Part shown: one piece after another, positions 37,309 through 44,367 of the stretch
How the letters are laid out: each line of letters starts with the position of its first letter
Position numbering within the stretch: position 1 is the stretch's first letter
Source of the DNA: Mitsuaria sp. PDC51
GTDB lineage: Bacteria; Pseudomonadota; Gammaproteobacteria; Burkholderiales; Burkholderiaceae_C
NCBI RefSeq assembly: GCF_900113225.1
Contig: NZ_FOZE01000001.1
Span: 1,922,001 to 1,986,000, forward strand
Direction: 5' to 3'
DNA: 64,000 bases
Translations under genes and position numbers: made by a program
The notes under the pieces: model-generated
The model's input: only the letters and a program-made list of their open reading frames with translations
What the model was told of the DNA's origin: nothing
The model's database searches: none

Positions 37309-38754
37309 ATGCCTTTCAAGCCCTTGAGCGTCCTGCCGACCGCGGCGCTGAATGCCGCGTTTACCGCCGCGTTGACCGTCGCACTGGCCGGCGCGCCCGC
37401 CAGCGCCCGCGCCGAGACCATCCGCGTGGCCATCGGCACGCAGGACACCACGATCAACTGCGCCACCGGCGGCCTGCTGATCCGCGAGCTGAAACTGCTG
37501 GAGAAGTACCTGCCGCGCGACGGCCGCTACAAGGAGGTCCGCTACGACATCCAGTGGAAGAACTTCACCTCCGGCGCGCCGCTCACCAGCGAGATGGTCG
37601 CCGACAAGCTGGACATCGGCTCCATGGCCGATTTCCCCGGCTCCAACAACGGTGCGGCCTTCCTCAAGGCCGGCAAGCGCAGCGTGTTCATCACGGTGCT
37701 GTCGGGCAGCACGCTGGGCAGCGGCAACGGCATCGTGGTGCCGCGCGACTCCAAGGTCACGCTGCTGTCGGAGCTCAAGGGCCACACCATCTCGGTGCCG
37801 TTCGCCTCCACCGCCCACGGCATGCTGCTGCGCGCGGTGGCCGCGCAGGGCTGGGATCCGCAGAAGGACGTGACCATCATCACCCAGGCGCCCGAGGTCG
37901 CCGGCCCCGCGTTGCAGGCCGGCAGGATCGAGGCGCATGCGGACTTCGTGCCCTTCGTCGAGCTGTTCGAGCACCGCGGCGTCGCCCGCAAGATCTATGA
38001 CGGCGCACAGGCCAACGCGCCCACGTACCACGGCTCGCTGGTCAGCGCGGAGTATGCGGAAAAGTATCCGGAGGTGATCGTCGCCTTCCTGCGCGCGGCG
38101 CTCGAGGCGGACCGCCTGATCGCCGCCGAGCCGGAGAAGTACAGCCTGCTGATCGAGCAGGTGACCGGCATCGACGCGGCGGTGAACTACCTCTACCACG
38201 GGCCGCTGGGCCTGCAGACGCGCGACCTCACCTGGAAGCCGGAATACCGGCAGGCGCTGAGGACCTCGATCGAGACGCTCAAGCTGATGGGGCGCGACTC
38301 ACCGCTGAACGCGGACAGCTTCATCGACGACCGCTACATCCGCGCCGCGTTCAAGCAGTCCGGCCTGGACTACGAGCAGCGGCTCGCCAACCGGGACAAG
38401 CTGCCGCTGAAGGCCGTCGATGCGACGACCGGCCGGCCGATCACCGACGTGCAGCGCGCCGCCGGCATCTGGGTCCAGGGCGAGCCCAAGGTGCGCCACT
38501 ACGCGAGCATCGAGAACGCGCTCGCCGACCTGCGCCGGATCGAGGCGGCCGGCGGCAAGGCGCGCGCGGTCTACGTCCACGACTTGATCCACCGGATCAA
38601 GCTGCTGGCGCCGACCAGCTGGTACGCGATCGATGCGAAGGGGCAGCTCAGCGCCTTCCTGCAGAAGGACGCCGCCGCGGCCTACGCGGCGGCCAACCGC
38701 GGCCGCGTGCTCGACTTCGCCGGCGCGAAGGCGGCCGGGCCGACGGCGCTGTGA
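37309..38754 (+). CDS. ABC transporter substrate-binding protein with NosL-like C-terminus
   Basis: Periplasmic protein of 481 aa. Signal peptide (ALTVALAGAPASARA), then a NitT/TauT/SsuA-type binding domain (about residues 38-345; TIRVAIGTQDTTINCATGG, DIGSMADFPG, PTYHGSLVS). The last roughly 95 residues match NosL: KVRHYASIENALADL, ARAVYVHDL and FLQKDAAAAYAAANRGRVLD correspond to the NosL core, but the Cys-Gly-Met copper site is missing. This fusion suggests linked substrate capture and an Fe-S/Cu-related accessory role. GGAG precedes ATG 37309. It lies 16 bp after the ferredoxin gene. Confidence 0.8.
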   Translation: MPFKPLSVLPTAALNAAFTAALTVALAGAPASARAETIRVAIGTQDTTINCATGGLLIRELKLLEKYLPRDGRYKEVRYDIQWKNFTSGAPLTSEMVADKLDIGSMADFPGSNNGAAFLKAGKRSVFITVLSGSTLGSGNGIVVPRDSKVTLLSELKGHTISVPFASTAHGMLLRAVAAQGWDPQKDVTIITQAPEVAGPALQAGRIEAHADFVPFVELFEHRGVARKIYDGAQANAPTYHGSLVSAEYAEKYPEVIVAFLRAALEADRLIAAEPEKYSLLIEQVTGIDAAVNYLYHGPLGLQTRDLTWKPEYRQALRTSIETLKLMGRDSPLNADSFIDDRYIRAAFKQSGLDYEQRLANRDKLPLKAVDATTGRPITDVQRAAGIWVQGEPKVRHYASIENALADLRRIEAAGGKARAVYVHDLIHRIKLLAPTSWYAIDAKGQLSAFLQKDAAAAYAAANRGRVLDFAGAKAAGPTAL

Positions 38755-38758
38755 CGAC

Positions 38759-39637
38759 ATGAGCGCCGTTCCTTCCCTGGCCCCGGCGGCCTCGACGGCC
38801 TCGCCGGTGACACCGCCGGCGACATCCTCGGCCAACGCGACCGCCGGTGTCCGGTCCGCGCGGTGGCGGCGCGGCGGGCTGCCGATCGCGTCGCTGCTGC
38901 TGTGCCTGGCGCTGTGGCACCTGGCGGCGACGACGCGCGTGAACCTCGGGCTGATCACCTTCGCCAACGTGCCGGCGCCGGCCGAGGTGCTGGGCGCCGC
39001 GTTGGCGCTGCTGCGCTCGCCCAAGCTCGGCGCGCACCTGGGCAGCAGCCTGCTGCGCATCGGGCTGGGCTTCGGCGCGGCGGTGCTGGCCGGCGTCGGC
39101 CTGGGCCTGCTGATCGGGCGCCTGCGCCTGGCGCGCGAGCTGCTCCTGCCGCCGCTGGAGGTGCTGCGGCCCATTCCGGCGGTGGCCTGGATCCCACTGG
39201 CCATCCTGATGTTCCCGTCCTCGGAAGGCAGCATGGTGTTCATCACCTTCACCGGCGCCGTGTTCCCCATCCTGCTCAACACGGTCCATGGCGTGGAGGC
39301 GGTCGACCCGCGGCTGGTGGCCTCGGCGCGCAGCCTGGGCACGCGCCGCTGGCGGCTCTTCGCCGAGGTGATCGCGCCGGCGGCCGCACCCAGCATCGTC
39401 ACCGGGCTGTCCATCGGCATGGGCACCTGCTGGTTCTGCCTCGTGACCGCGGAAATGATCGCCGGCCAGTACGGCATCGGCTACTTCACCTGGGAGTCCT
39501 ACACCGTGCAGAACTATCCCAACATCGTGGTCGGCATGCTGCTGATCGGCGCCCTGGGCATGGGCAGCAGCGCGCTGATCCAGTGGACCGGGCGGCGACT
39601 GATGCCGTGGTATCGCCCGCAGCGGGAGGCGCAATGA
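38759..39637 (+). CDS. ABC transporter permease (SsuC/TauC/NrtB-like)
   Basis: Inner-membrane permease of 292 aa with about six helices. The binding-protein-dependent transport signature with the EAA loop is visible as SARSLGTRRWRLFAEVIAPA. The first 35 residues are a Ser/Thr/Ala/Pro-rich cytoplasmic tail (ASTASPVTPPATSSANATAG), longer than usual. It begins 4 bp after the binding-protein stop and overlaps the ATPase gene (ATGA). The family carries sulfonates, taurine, nitrate or pyrimidine precursors. Confidence 0.87.
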   Translation: MSAVPSLAPAASTASPVTPPATSSANATAGVRSARWRRGGLPIASLLLCLALWHLAATTRVNLGLITFANVPAPAEVLGAALALLRSPKLGAHLGSSLLRIGLGFGAAVLAGVGLGLLIGRLRLARELLLPPLEVLRPIPAVAWIPLAILMFPSSEGSMVFITFTGAVFPILLNTVHGVEAVDPRLVASARSLGTRRWRLFAEVIAPAAAPSIVTGLSIGMGTCWFCLVTAEMIAGQYGIGYFTWESYTVQNYPNIVVGMLLIGALGMGSSALIQWTGRRLMPWYRPQREAQ

Positions 39638-40542
39638 CAGCGTCCGTGCAATCAGTGCAGACGGTGCAATCGGTGCCGCCCGTGCAAGCCGTGCAGCCCG
39701 CGCCGCCGCGTGGCAGCCGGCTCCTGATCGAGCAGGTGAGCATCGAGGTCGGTCAGGGGAACGCGCGTGTCGAGGTCCTGCGCGAGGTGACGATCGACGC
39801 CGCGCCCGGCGAGTTCATCTGCCTGCTGGGCCCCTCGGGCTGCGGAAAGTCGACGTTGCTGGGCGCGCTGGCCGGGCATTTGCGGCCCGCGCGCGGTGAG
39901 CTGCGGCTCGACGGCGCGCTCATCGGGGGTCCGGACCCGGAGCGCGGCCTGGTGTTCCAGCAGCACACGCTGTTTCCCTGGAAGACGGTGCTCGACAACG
40001 TCGCCTACGGGCTGAAGATGAAAGGCGTGGACCGCGCCACGCGCGAACGCGAGGCCCGGCAGCTGATCGGGATGGTCGGCCTGGCGGGCTTCGAGCATCG
40101 TTATCCGCGCGAACTGTCCGGCGGCATGCAGCAGCGGGTGGAGATCGCGCGCGTGCTGATCAACCATCCGCGCGTGCTGCTGATGGACGAGCCCTTCGGC
40201 GCGCTGGACGCGCTGACCCGCGCGCGCATGCAGGAACTGCTGCTGGACCTGTGGGCGCGGCTCTCGCCGACCGTCGTCTTCGTCACCCACGACATCGACG
40301 AGGCCCTGTTCCTGGCCGACCGGGTGCTGGTGCTCAGCGCGCGTCCGGGCCGCATCGTCGAGGCGCTGGACGTTCCCTTCGAGCGCCCGCGCCGCGCCGC
40401 GCATCTCACCGATCCCGCCTTCGTCGCGCTCAAGCGCCGGTGCCTCGCGCTGCTGAGGCACGACGCGCGGGCGCCCGCGCTCGAGCGGCTCACGCCGCTG
40501 GGGTCGCCCTCCCTGCCGCCGCAATGGCGCTTCGCCACCTGA
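39634..40542 (+). CDS. ABC transporter ATP-binding protein (SsuB/TauB-like)
   Basis: ATPase of 302 aa for the importer. Walker A GPSGCGKSTLL, Q-loop FQQHTLFPW, signature LSGGMQQRVEIARVL, Walker B VLLMDEPFGALD and H-loop FVTHDIDEAL are intact. An N-terminal extension is built of short Val-Gln repeats (SVQTVQSVPPVQAVQP), an apparent low-complexity insertion. The C-terminal tail after residue 255 is long for the family. The stop and the next ATG share TGATG, so translation probably continues into the HEAT-repeat gene. Confidence 0.9.
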   Translation: MTASVQSVQTVQSVPPVQAVQPAPPRGSRLLIEQVSIEVGQGNARVEVLREVTIDAAPGEFICLLGPSGCGKSTLLGALAGHLRPARGELRLDGALIGGPDPERGLVFQQHTLFPWKTVLDNVAYGLKMKGVDRATREREARQLIGMVGLAGFEHRYPRELSGGMQQRVEIARVLINHPRVLLMDEPFGALDALTRARMQELLLDLWARLSPTVVFVTHDIDEALFLADRVLVLSARPGRIVEALDVPFERPRRAAHLTDPAFVALKRRCLALLRHDARAPALERLTPLGSPSLPPQWRFAT

Positions 40543-41657
40543 TGACCATGAGCCTTGTTTCCCCTGACATCGATCCCCGTTCCGCCGATCTGCGGCAACG
40601 CCTGACCAGCCCCGACGCGGGCGTGCGGCGCGTCGCGCTGCTCGATTTCGCCGACGTCGAGGACGAGGCGCTGCTGCCGGCCCTCGTCACGGTGTTGCGC
40701 GGCGATCCCGACCCGGCACTGCGCGCCGAGGCGGCGCGCGCGCTCGCCGGCTGGGGCGATGGCGAGGTGGTGGAGGCGCTGGCCGATGCGCTCGCGGACG
40801 AGGCGAGCGTGCGCGAGGCCGCGGCGCAGTCGCTGGCCGAGCTCAAGGACGCCGAGGCGGGTGCGCGGCTCGTGTCCCGGGTGGGCCATGCGGACGGCTT
40901 CGTGAGCGCCGCGGCCCTGCGCGCGCTGAAGGAGCTGCGCGTGCCGGCGGCCGCGGCGCCGGCGACGGCCGCGCTGGCTCATGCCGATCCGGCGGTGCGC
41001 CGCGAGGCCGTGGGGGTGCTGGGCTGGTTGAAGCATGCGGCGGCGCTGCCGGCGCTCGCGCGCCTGGCCAACGGCGACGAGGACGCCGAGGTGCGCCGCG
41101 CGGCGGCGGGGGCGCTGGGCCTCGCGGCGGCCGGCGACGCGCCGTCGGTGCTGCCGGCCCTGTGCGCGGCGCTGCGCGATCCGGCCTGGCAGGTCCGCGA
41201 GGAGGCGGCGACGACGCTGGGCAAGCTGGGCCAGATCGCGATCGGCCATGGCAGTGATGCCGACGCCATCAACGCCGTCAACGCAGGCGGCACGGCGAAC
41301 GCACCCGGCGCAGCCAACGACGTCAACGGCGCCATCGACGCCGGTGAAGCTAACTGGGGCAACGAGGGCAGCAGGGCCACCGAACCCGCGGTGGCCTTGC
41401 GGCAGGCGATGACGGATGCGTACTGGCAGGTGCGCCTGCGCGCCGCGCGCTCGCTGGGCCGCCTGCGCGACAGGGCGGCGCTGCCGGTGCTCATCGAGGC
41501 GCTGGCCCACCGCGCGGGCAACCTGCGCAAGGAGGCGGCGATCGCGCTGGGCGAGATCGGCGACCCGCGCGCGCTGCCGGCGCTGGAGGCTGCCGACGCC
41601 GACCCTGATCCTGAAGTGCGCAAGGCTGCGAGGCTGGCGCGCCAGCGCCTGTCATGA
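40542..41657 (+). CDS. HEAT-repeat protein
   Basis: Soluble alpha-helical solenoid of 371 aa made of PBS-lyase/HEAT-like repeats of about 31 residues (for example DPALRAEAARALAGWGD, DPAVRREAVGVLGWL, AEVRRAAAGALGLA, GNLRKEAAIALGEIGD). A 40-residue Asn/Ala/Gly-rich insert (about residues 245-290) interrupts the solenoid before its last repeats. Such proteins act as scaffolds or, in phycobiliprotein systems, lyases. Its position suggests it helps assemble or mature the AprBA-like enzyme. Start ATG 40542 follows from the TGATG junction; ATG 40548 is possible. Confidence 0.75.
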   Translation: MTMSLVSPDIDPRSADLRQRLTSPDAGVRRVALLDFADVEDEALLPALVTVLRGDPDPALRAEAARALAGWGDGEVVEALADALADEASVREAAAQSLAELKDAEAGARLVSRVGHADGFVSAAALRALKELRVPAAAAPATAALAHADPAVRREAVGVLGWLKHAAALPALARLANGDEDAEVRRAAAGALGLAAAGDAPSVLPALCAALRDPAWQVREEAATTLGKLGQIAIGHGSDADAINAVNAGGTANAPGAANDVNGAIDAGEANWGNEGSRATEPAVALRQAMTDAYWQVRLRAARSLGRLRDRAALPVLIEALAHRAGNLRKEAAIALGEIGDPRALPALEAADADPDPEVRKAARLARQRLS

Positions 41658-41959
41658 GCGGCGACGCGCCCCAGGCGGTCGAGCTCCACGCCGGCCATCT
41701 GCGCCTGCGTTGGCCGGATGCCGAGCTCGTGCTGGCGGCTTGGGCCCTGCGTGCGGCCTGCCGCTGCGCGCATTGCAAGGCGGCGGCGTTGAAGGGCGCG
41801 GTCTCATCGGCCGGGGACCCCGAGGTCGCGTTGAGTCACGCGGAACTGGTGGGGCACTACGCGCTGCGGCTGAGCTTCAGCGACGGACACGACCGGGGCA
41901 TCTATCCGTGGTCGCTGCTGCGCGAGATGGGCGCCTCGGAGGCGGGCGACAGCCGGTGA
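41654..41959 (+). CDS. DUF971 (GBBH-like N-terminal domain) protein
   Basis: Small protein of 101 aa consisting of one DUF971 domain: LRLRWPDAELVLAAWALRAA, a CRCAHCK zinc-type motif and GIYPWSLLREM at the end. The same domain stands at the N-terminus of gamma-butyrobetaine hydroxylase and is fused to some Fe-S carrier (ApbC/Mrp) proteins. It overlaps the HEAT gene (ATGA) and ends the operon. With an Fe-S pair upstream, a cofactor-delivery role is a reasonable but unproven guess. Confidence 0.8.
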   Translation: MSGDAPQAVELHAGHLRLRWPDAELVLAAWALRAACRCAHCKAAALKGAVSSAGDPEVALSHAELVGHYALRLSFSDGHDRGIYPWSLLREMGASEAGDSR

Positions 41960-41968
41960 AGCGCCGAT

Positions 41969-42400
41969 CTACCCGAAGGCCTGCTCGATCTCGGGCGGGA
42001 ACTCGGGCCGGCCCTTGGCGTTCAACGCGGTGCCGGTGACCACCGCCTTCAGCATGAGGCGATCATCCGCGCGCCGATGGATGGTCTGGTCGAACAGGAA
42101 GCGGATCCGTCCCTGGCGCCGCAGCGTCGTGCGCACGACGAAGGTGTCGCCGCTGACCAGCGAGCCCTTGTAGTCGATCTCCACGCGGGTGACGACCAGG
42201 CTGATGCCGCGCCGGGAGAGCTCGCCGAACTTCAGCCCGCGGGTCTCAAGTAGCTCGTGCCGGGCGTGTTCCAGGTAGTTGAGGTAGACCGCGTTGTTGA
42301 CGACATGGTCCATGTCGCATTCGTAGTCCCGCACCTTCAGCTCCAGCTCGAAGGTCGGGGACTGGGCGGTCGTCGTCGAGGCGTCGGGCGCGGCGTTCAT
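41969..42400 (-). CDS. Acyl-CoA thioesterase (YbgC/4HBT hotdog family)
   Basis: Hotdog-fold thioesterase of 143 aa that hydrolyses acyl-CoA. The active-site segment is YECDMDHVVNNAVYLNYLEH with the catalytic aspartate, followed by the central helix ARHELLETRG. It overlaps the aminotransferase stop (ATGA) and is co-transcribed from the promoter at about 43630. YbgC genes often head tol operons; here it is about 17 kb from tolQ. Its stop is 9 bp from the convergent DUF971 gene. Confidence 0.87.
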   Translation of the reverse strand: MNAAPDASTTTAQSPTFELELKVRDYECDMDHVVNNAVYLNYLEHARHELLETRGLKFGELSRRGISLVVTRVEIDYKGSLVSGDTFVVRTTLRRQGRIRFLFDQTIHRRADDRLMLKAVVTGTALNAKGRPEFPPEIEQAFG

Positions 42401-43599
42401 GCGGCGCGGGCCTTCAGCTGGTCGAGGCGCACGCGGATGCGGGCCAGCGCCTCGCGCAGGTCGTCCATGCTGGAGGCGAAGGACAGCCGCAGGAAGCGCT
42501 CGCCGAAGGCGGGGCCGAAGTCGCGGCCGGGCGTGAGCGCGACCTGCGCATGCGTCATCAGGTCCATGCACAGGTCCCAGCTGCCCAGGCCGGTGCCGGA
42601 GGCGTCGGCCCAGGCGTAGAAGGCACCGTCGGGTGGCACCGGCACCGGCAGGCCCATGGCCTCGAGCGCGGGCACGACCAGGTCGCGGCGACGACGCAGT
42701 TCCTCGCGACGACGCTCGTATTCGGCGATGGACTCGGGCTCGAAGCAGGCGAGGGCGGCCTGCTGCGCGATCGTGGACGGGCAGATGTAGAGGTTCTGCG
42801 CGAGCTTCTCGACGGCGCCCACCATCGCCTCGGGCAGCACCAGCCAGCCCAGGCGCCAGCCGGTCATACCGAAGTATTTCGAGAAGCTGTTGATCGACAC
42901 CACGTCGTCGCCCAGCGCCAGCGCGCTGCGCGCATAACGGCTGTCGAAGCTCAGCGGCTGGTAGATCTCGTCGACGATCGTGACGCCGCCGCGCTCGCGC
43001 ACGAAGGCGTGGATGCGGGCGAGTTCCTCCGGCGCGATCGAGGTGCCGGTCGGGTTGCTCGGCGAGGCCAGCAGCACGCCGCGGCTGCGTTCGGTCCAGT
43101 GCGGCCGCAGGCGGTCCAGGCTGAGCTGGAAGCGCTCGGCGGCGGTGGAGGGAATGAGCACCGGCGTCGCATCGACCGCGGCGACGAAGTGCCGGTTGCA
43201 GGGATAGCTGGGGTCGGGCATCAGCACCTCGTCGCCGGCCTGGAACAGCGCCAGGCAGGCGAGCTGCAGCGCGGCCGAGGCGCCGGCGGTGATGACGATG
43301 CGGTCCGGATCGATCGTCAGCCGCTGCGTCTGCCGGTACCAGTCGGCGACGCGCTCGCGCAGCGTGCGCAGGCCGTTGGCATGGGTGTAGGGGATGCGGC
43401 CTGCGGCGGTGAAGCGGGCGGCGGCCTCGCGGACGGCGGGGCTGGCGCCGAAGTCGGGCTCGCCGATGTTCAGGTAGATCATGGGCCGGCCGCCCTGCGC
43501 CGGATCGCAGACCGCCGAGCGGGCGATCGCGTCGGCGCGCTTGGCGCATTCCATGACGTAGAAGGGATCGATGGCCTGGACGCGATCGGAGAGTCTCAT
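42397..43599 (-). CDS. Class I/II PLP-dependent aminotransferase
   Basis: Fold-type I aminotransferase of 400 aa. The PLP lysine lies in SINSFSKYFGMTGWRLGW; YLNIGEPDF, SPSNPTGT and VDEIYQPL are the other cofactor and substrate blocks. Specificity within the aspartate/alanine/aromatic group cannot be assigned. ATG 43599 (MRLSDRVQAIDPFYVMECAK) is preferred over ATG 43629, because the latter lies within the -10-like TAGAAT and could not be transcribed from it. Its stop overlaps the thioesterase start. Confidence 0.85.
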   Translation of the reverse strand: MRLSDRVQAIDPFYVMECAKRADAIARSAVCDPAQGGRPMIYLNIGEPDFGASPAVREAAARFTAAGRIPYTHANGLRTLRERVADWYRQTQRLTIDPDRIVITAGASAALQLACLALFQAGDEVLMPDPSYPCNRHFVAAVDATPVLIPSTAAERFQLSLDRLRPHWTERSRGVLLASPSNPTGTSIAPEELARIHAFVRERGGVTIVDEIYQPLSFDSRYARSALALGDDVVSINSFSKYFGMTGWRLGWLVLPEAMVGAVEKLAQNLYICPSTIAQQAALACFEPESIAEYERRREELRRRRDLVVPALEAMGLPVPVPPDGAFYAWADASGTGLGSWDLCMDLMTHAQVALTPGRDFGPAFGERFLRLSFASSMDDLREALARIRVRLDQLKARAA

Positions 43600-43627
43600 C
43601 GCTGGGTGCAAGTGCTGTGCGGCCGCC

Positions 43628-43633
43628 ATTCTA
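43628..43633 (-). promoter_or_regulatory. -10-like box of the aminotransferase-thioesterase operon
   Basis: On the minus strand TAGAAT is followed by GGCGGC, the pattern seen at several starts in this window. Transcription would begin about seven bases later, giving a leader of roughly 20 nt before ATG 43599. Confidence 0.45.
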
Positions 43634-43683
43634 GTTTTGGCGCGCGCACCGCCGCCGGCTCGCCCCGGGTCACCCCGACGGCA

Positions 43684-44295
43684 TCAGCCGGGCCGGCGAG
43701 GCGCCTGGGGTCGGGCCACGCGGGGACCGATCCCCGCCATCGCGGCCAGGCCCGCCAGCACCAGCGCCAGGCTCGCCGGCTCCGGCACGGCCGAGGCGGT
43801 CGTCACGTCGAAGCTCAGCGTGCCGCCCAGCCAGCGGCCATCGGCCACGCCGGGCGCGAGGTCCTTGAAGGCTTCGCTGAACTCCAGGCGCAGCAGGCCG
43901 TCCGCGCCGGCGCTCACACCCAGGCCGCGCAGGTCGAGCATCCCCGTGTAGCGGCCCGTGCCGCTGAGGAAATCGCCGTCGCCCGGCGCGAAGGTGATCT
44001 GCTCCAGCCCGCTGGATGCACCGAAGCTCAGCTGCATTTCCGACAGCACGCTCGGCGAGAACGCCTCCAGCGTGACCGACCAGCTCAGCGCGTTCAGCGC
44101 CGCATACGCGCCGACGTTGACGAACCAGACCGTGTTGCCGGCATCGCCCGGCAGGTCCATGCTCTGCGCGCCGCTGACGTCGATGGCGACCGGCGTTGCC
44201 TGCGCGCCGGCGGCGCCGAGCGCCATCACCGCGGCCAGCGACCAGGCGGCCAGGGCCGCTGCGGAAGGGGAGCTTGTCATGGGGAGGACTTTCAT
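43684..44295 (-). CDS. PEP-CTERM sorted secreted protein
   Basis: Exported protein of 203 aa. A signal peptide (AAWSLAAVMALGAAGAQA) is followed by a beta-rich body of unknown function. The C-terminus is a textbook PEP-CTERM signal: VPEPASLALVLAGLAAMAGI followed by an Arg-rich tail. Exosortase would cleave near the PEP motif and attach or release the protein at the surface. No exosortase gene is in the window. The start lacks a visible ribosome binding site. It lies downstream of the pullulanase gene beyond a 13-bp tandem repeat. Confidence 0.82.
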   Translation of the reverse strand: MKVLPMTSSPSAAALAAWSLAAVMALGAAGAQATPVAIDVSGAQSMDLPGDAGNTVWFVNVGAYAALNALSWSVTLEAFSPSVLSEMQLSFGASSGLEQITFAPGDGDFLSGTGRYTGMLDLRGLGVSAGADGLLRLEFSEAFKDLAPGVADGRWLGGTLSFDVTTASAVPEPASLALVLAGLAAMAGIGPRVARPQAPRRPG

Positions 44296-44315
44296 CGGCG
44301 GATGGAATCAGGGGG

Positions 44316-44367
44316 GGATTCAGCACGTGGATTCAACGGGTGGATTCAGCGCGTGGGTTCAGCGTGT
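44316..44367. repeat. Four tandem 13-bp repeats
   Basis: Units are GGATTCAGCACGT (44316), GGATTCAACGGGT (44329), GGATTCAGCGCGT (44342) and GGGTTCAGCGTGT (44355), head to tail with one to four differences. The last unit contains the stop codon of the pullulanase gene; the rest fills the gap to the PEP-CTERM gene. A degenerate fifth copy may lie just before 44316. Copy-number variation would alter the leader of the PEP-CTERM gene. Confidence 0.85.
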
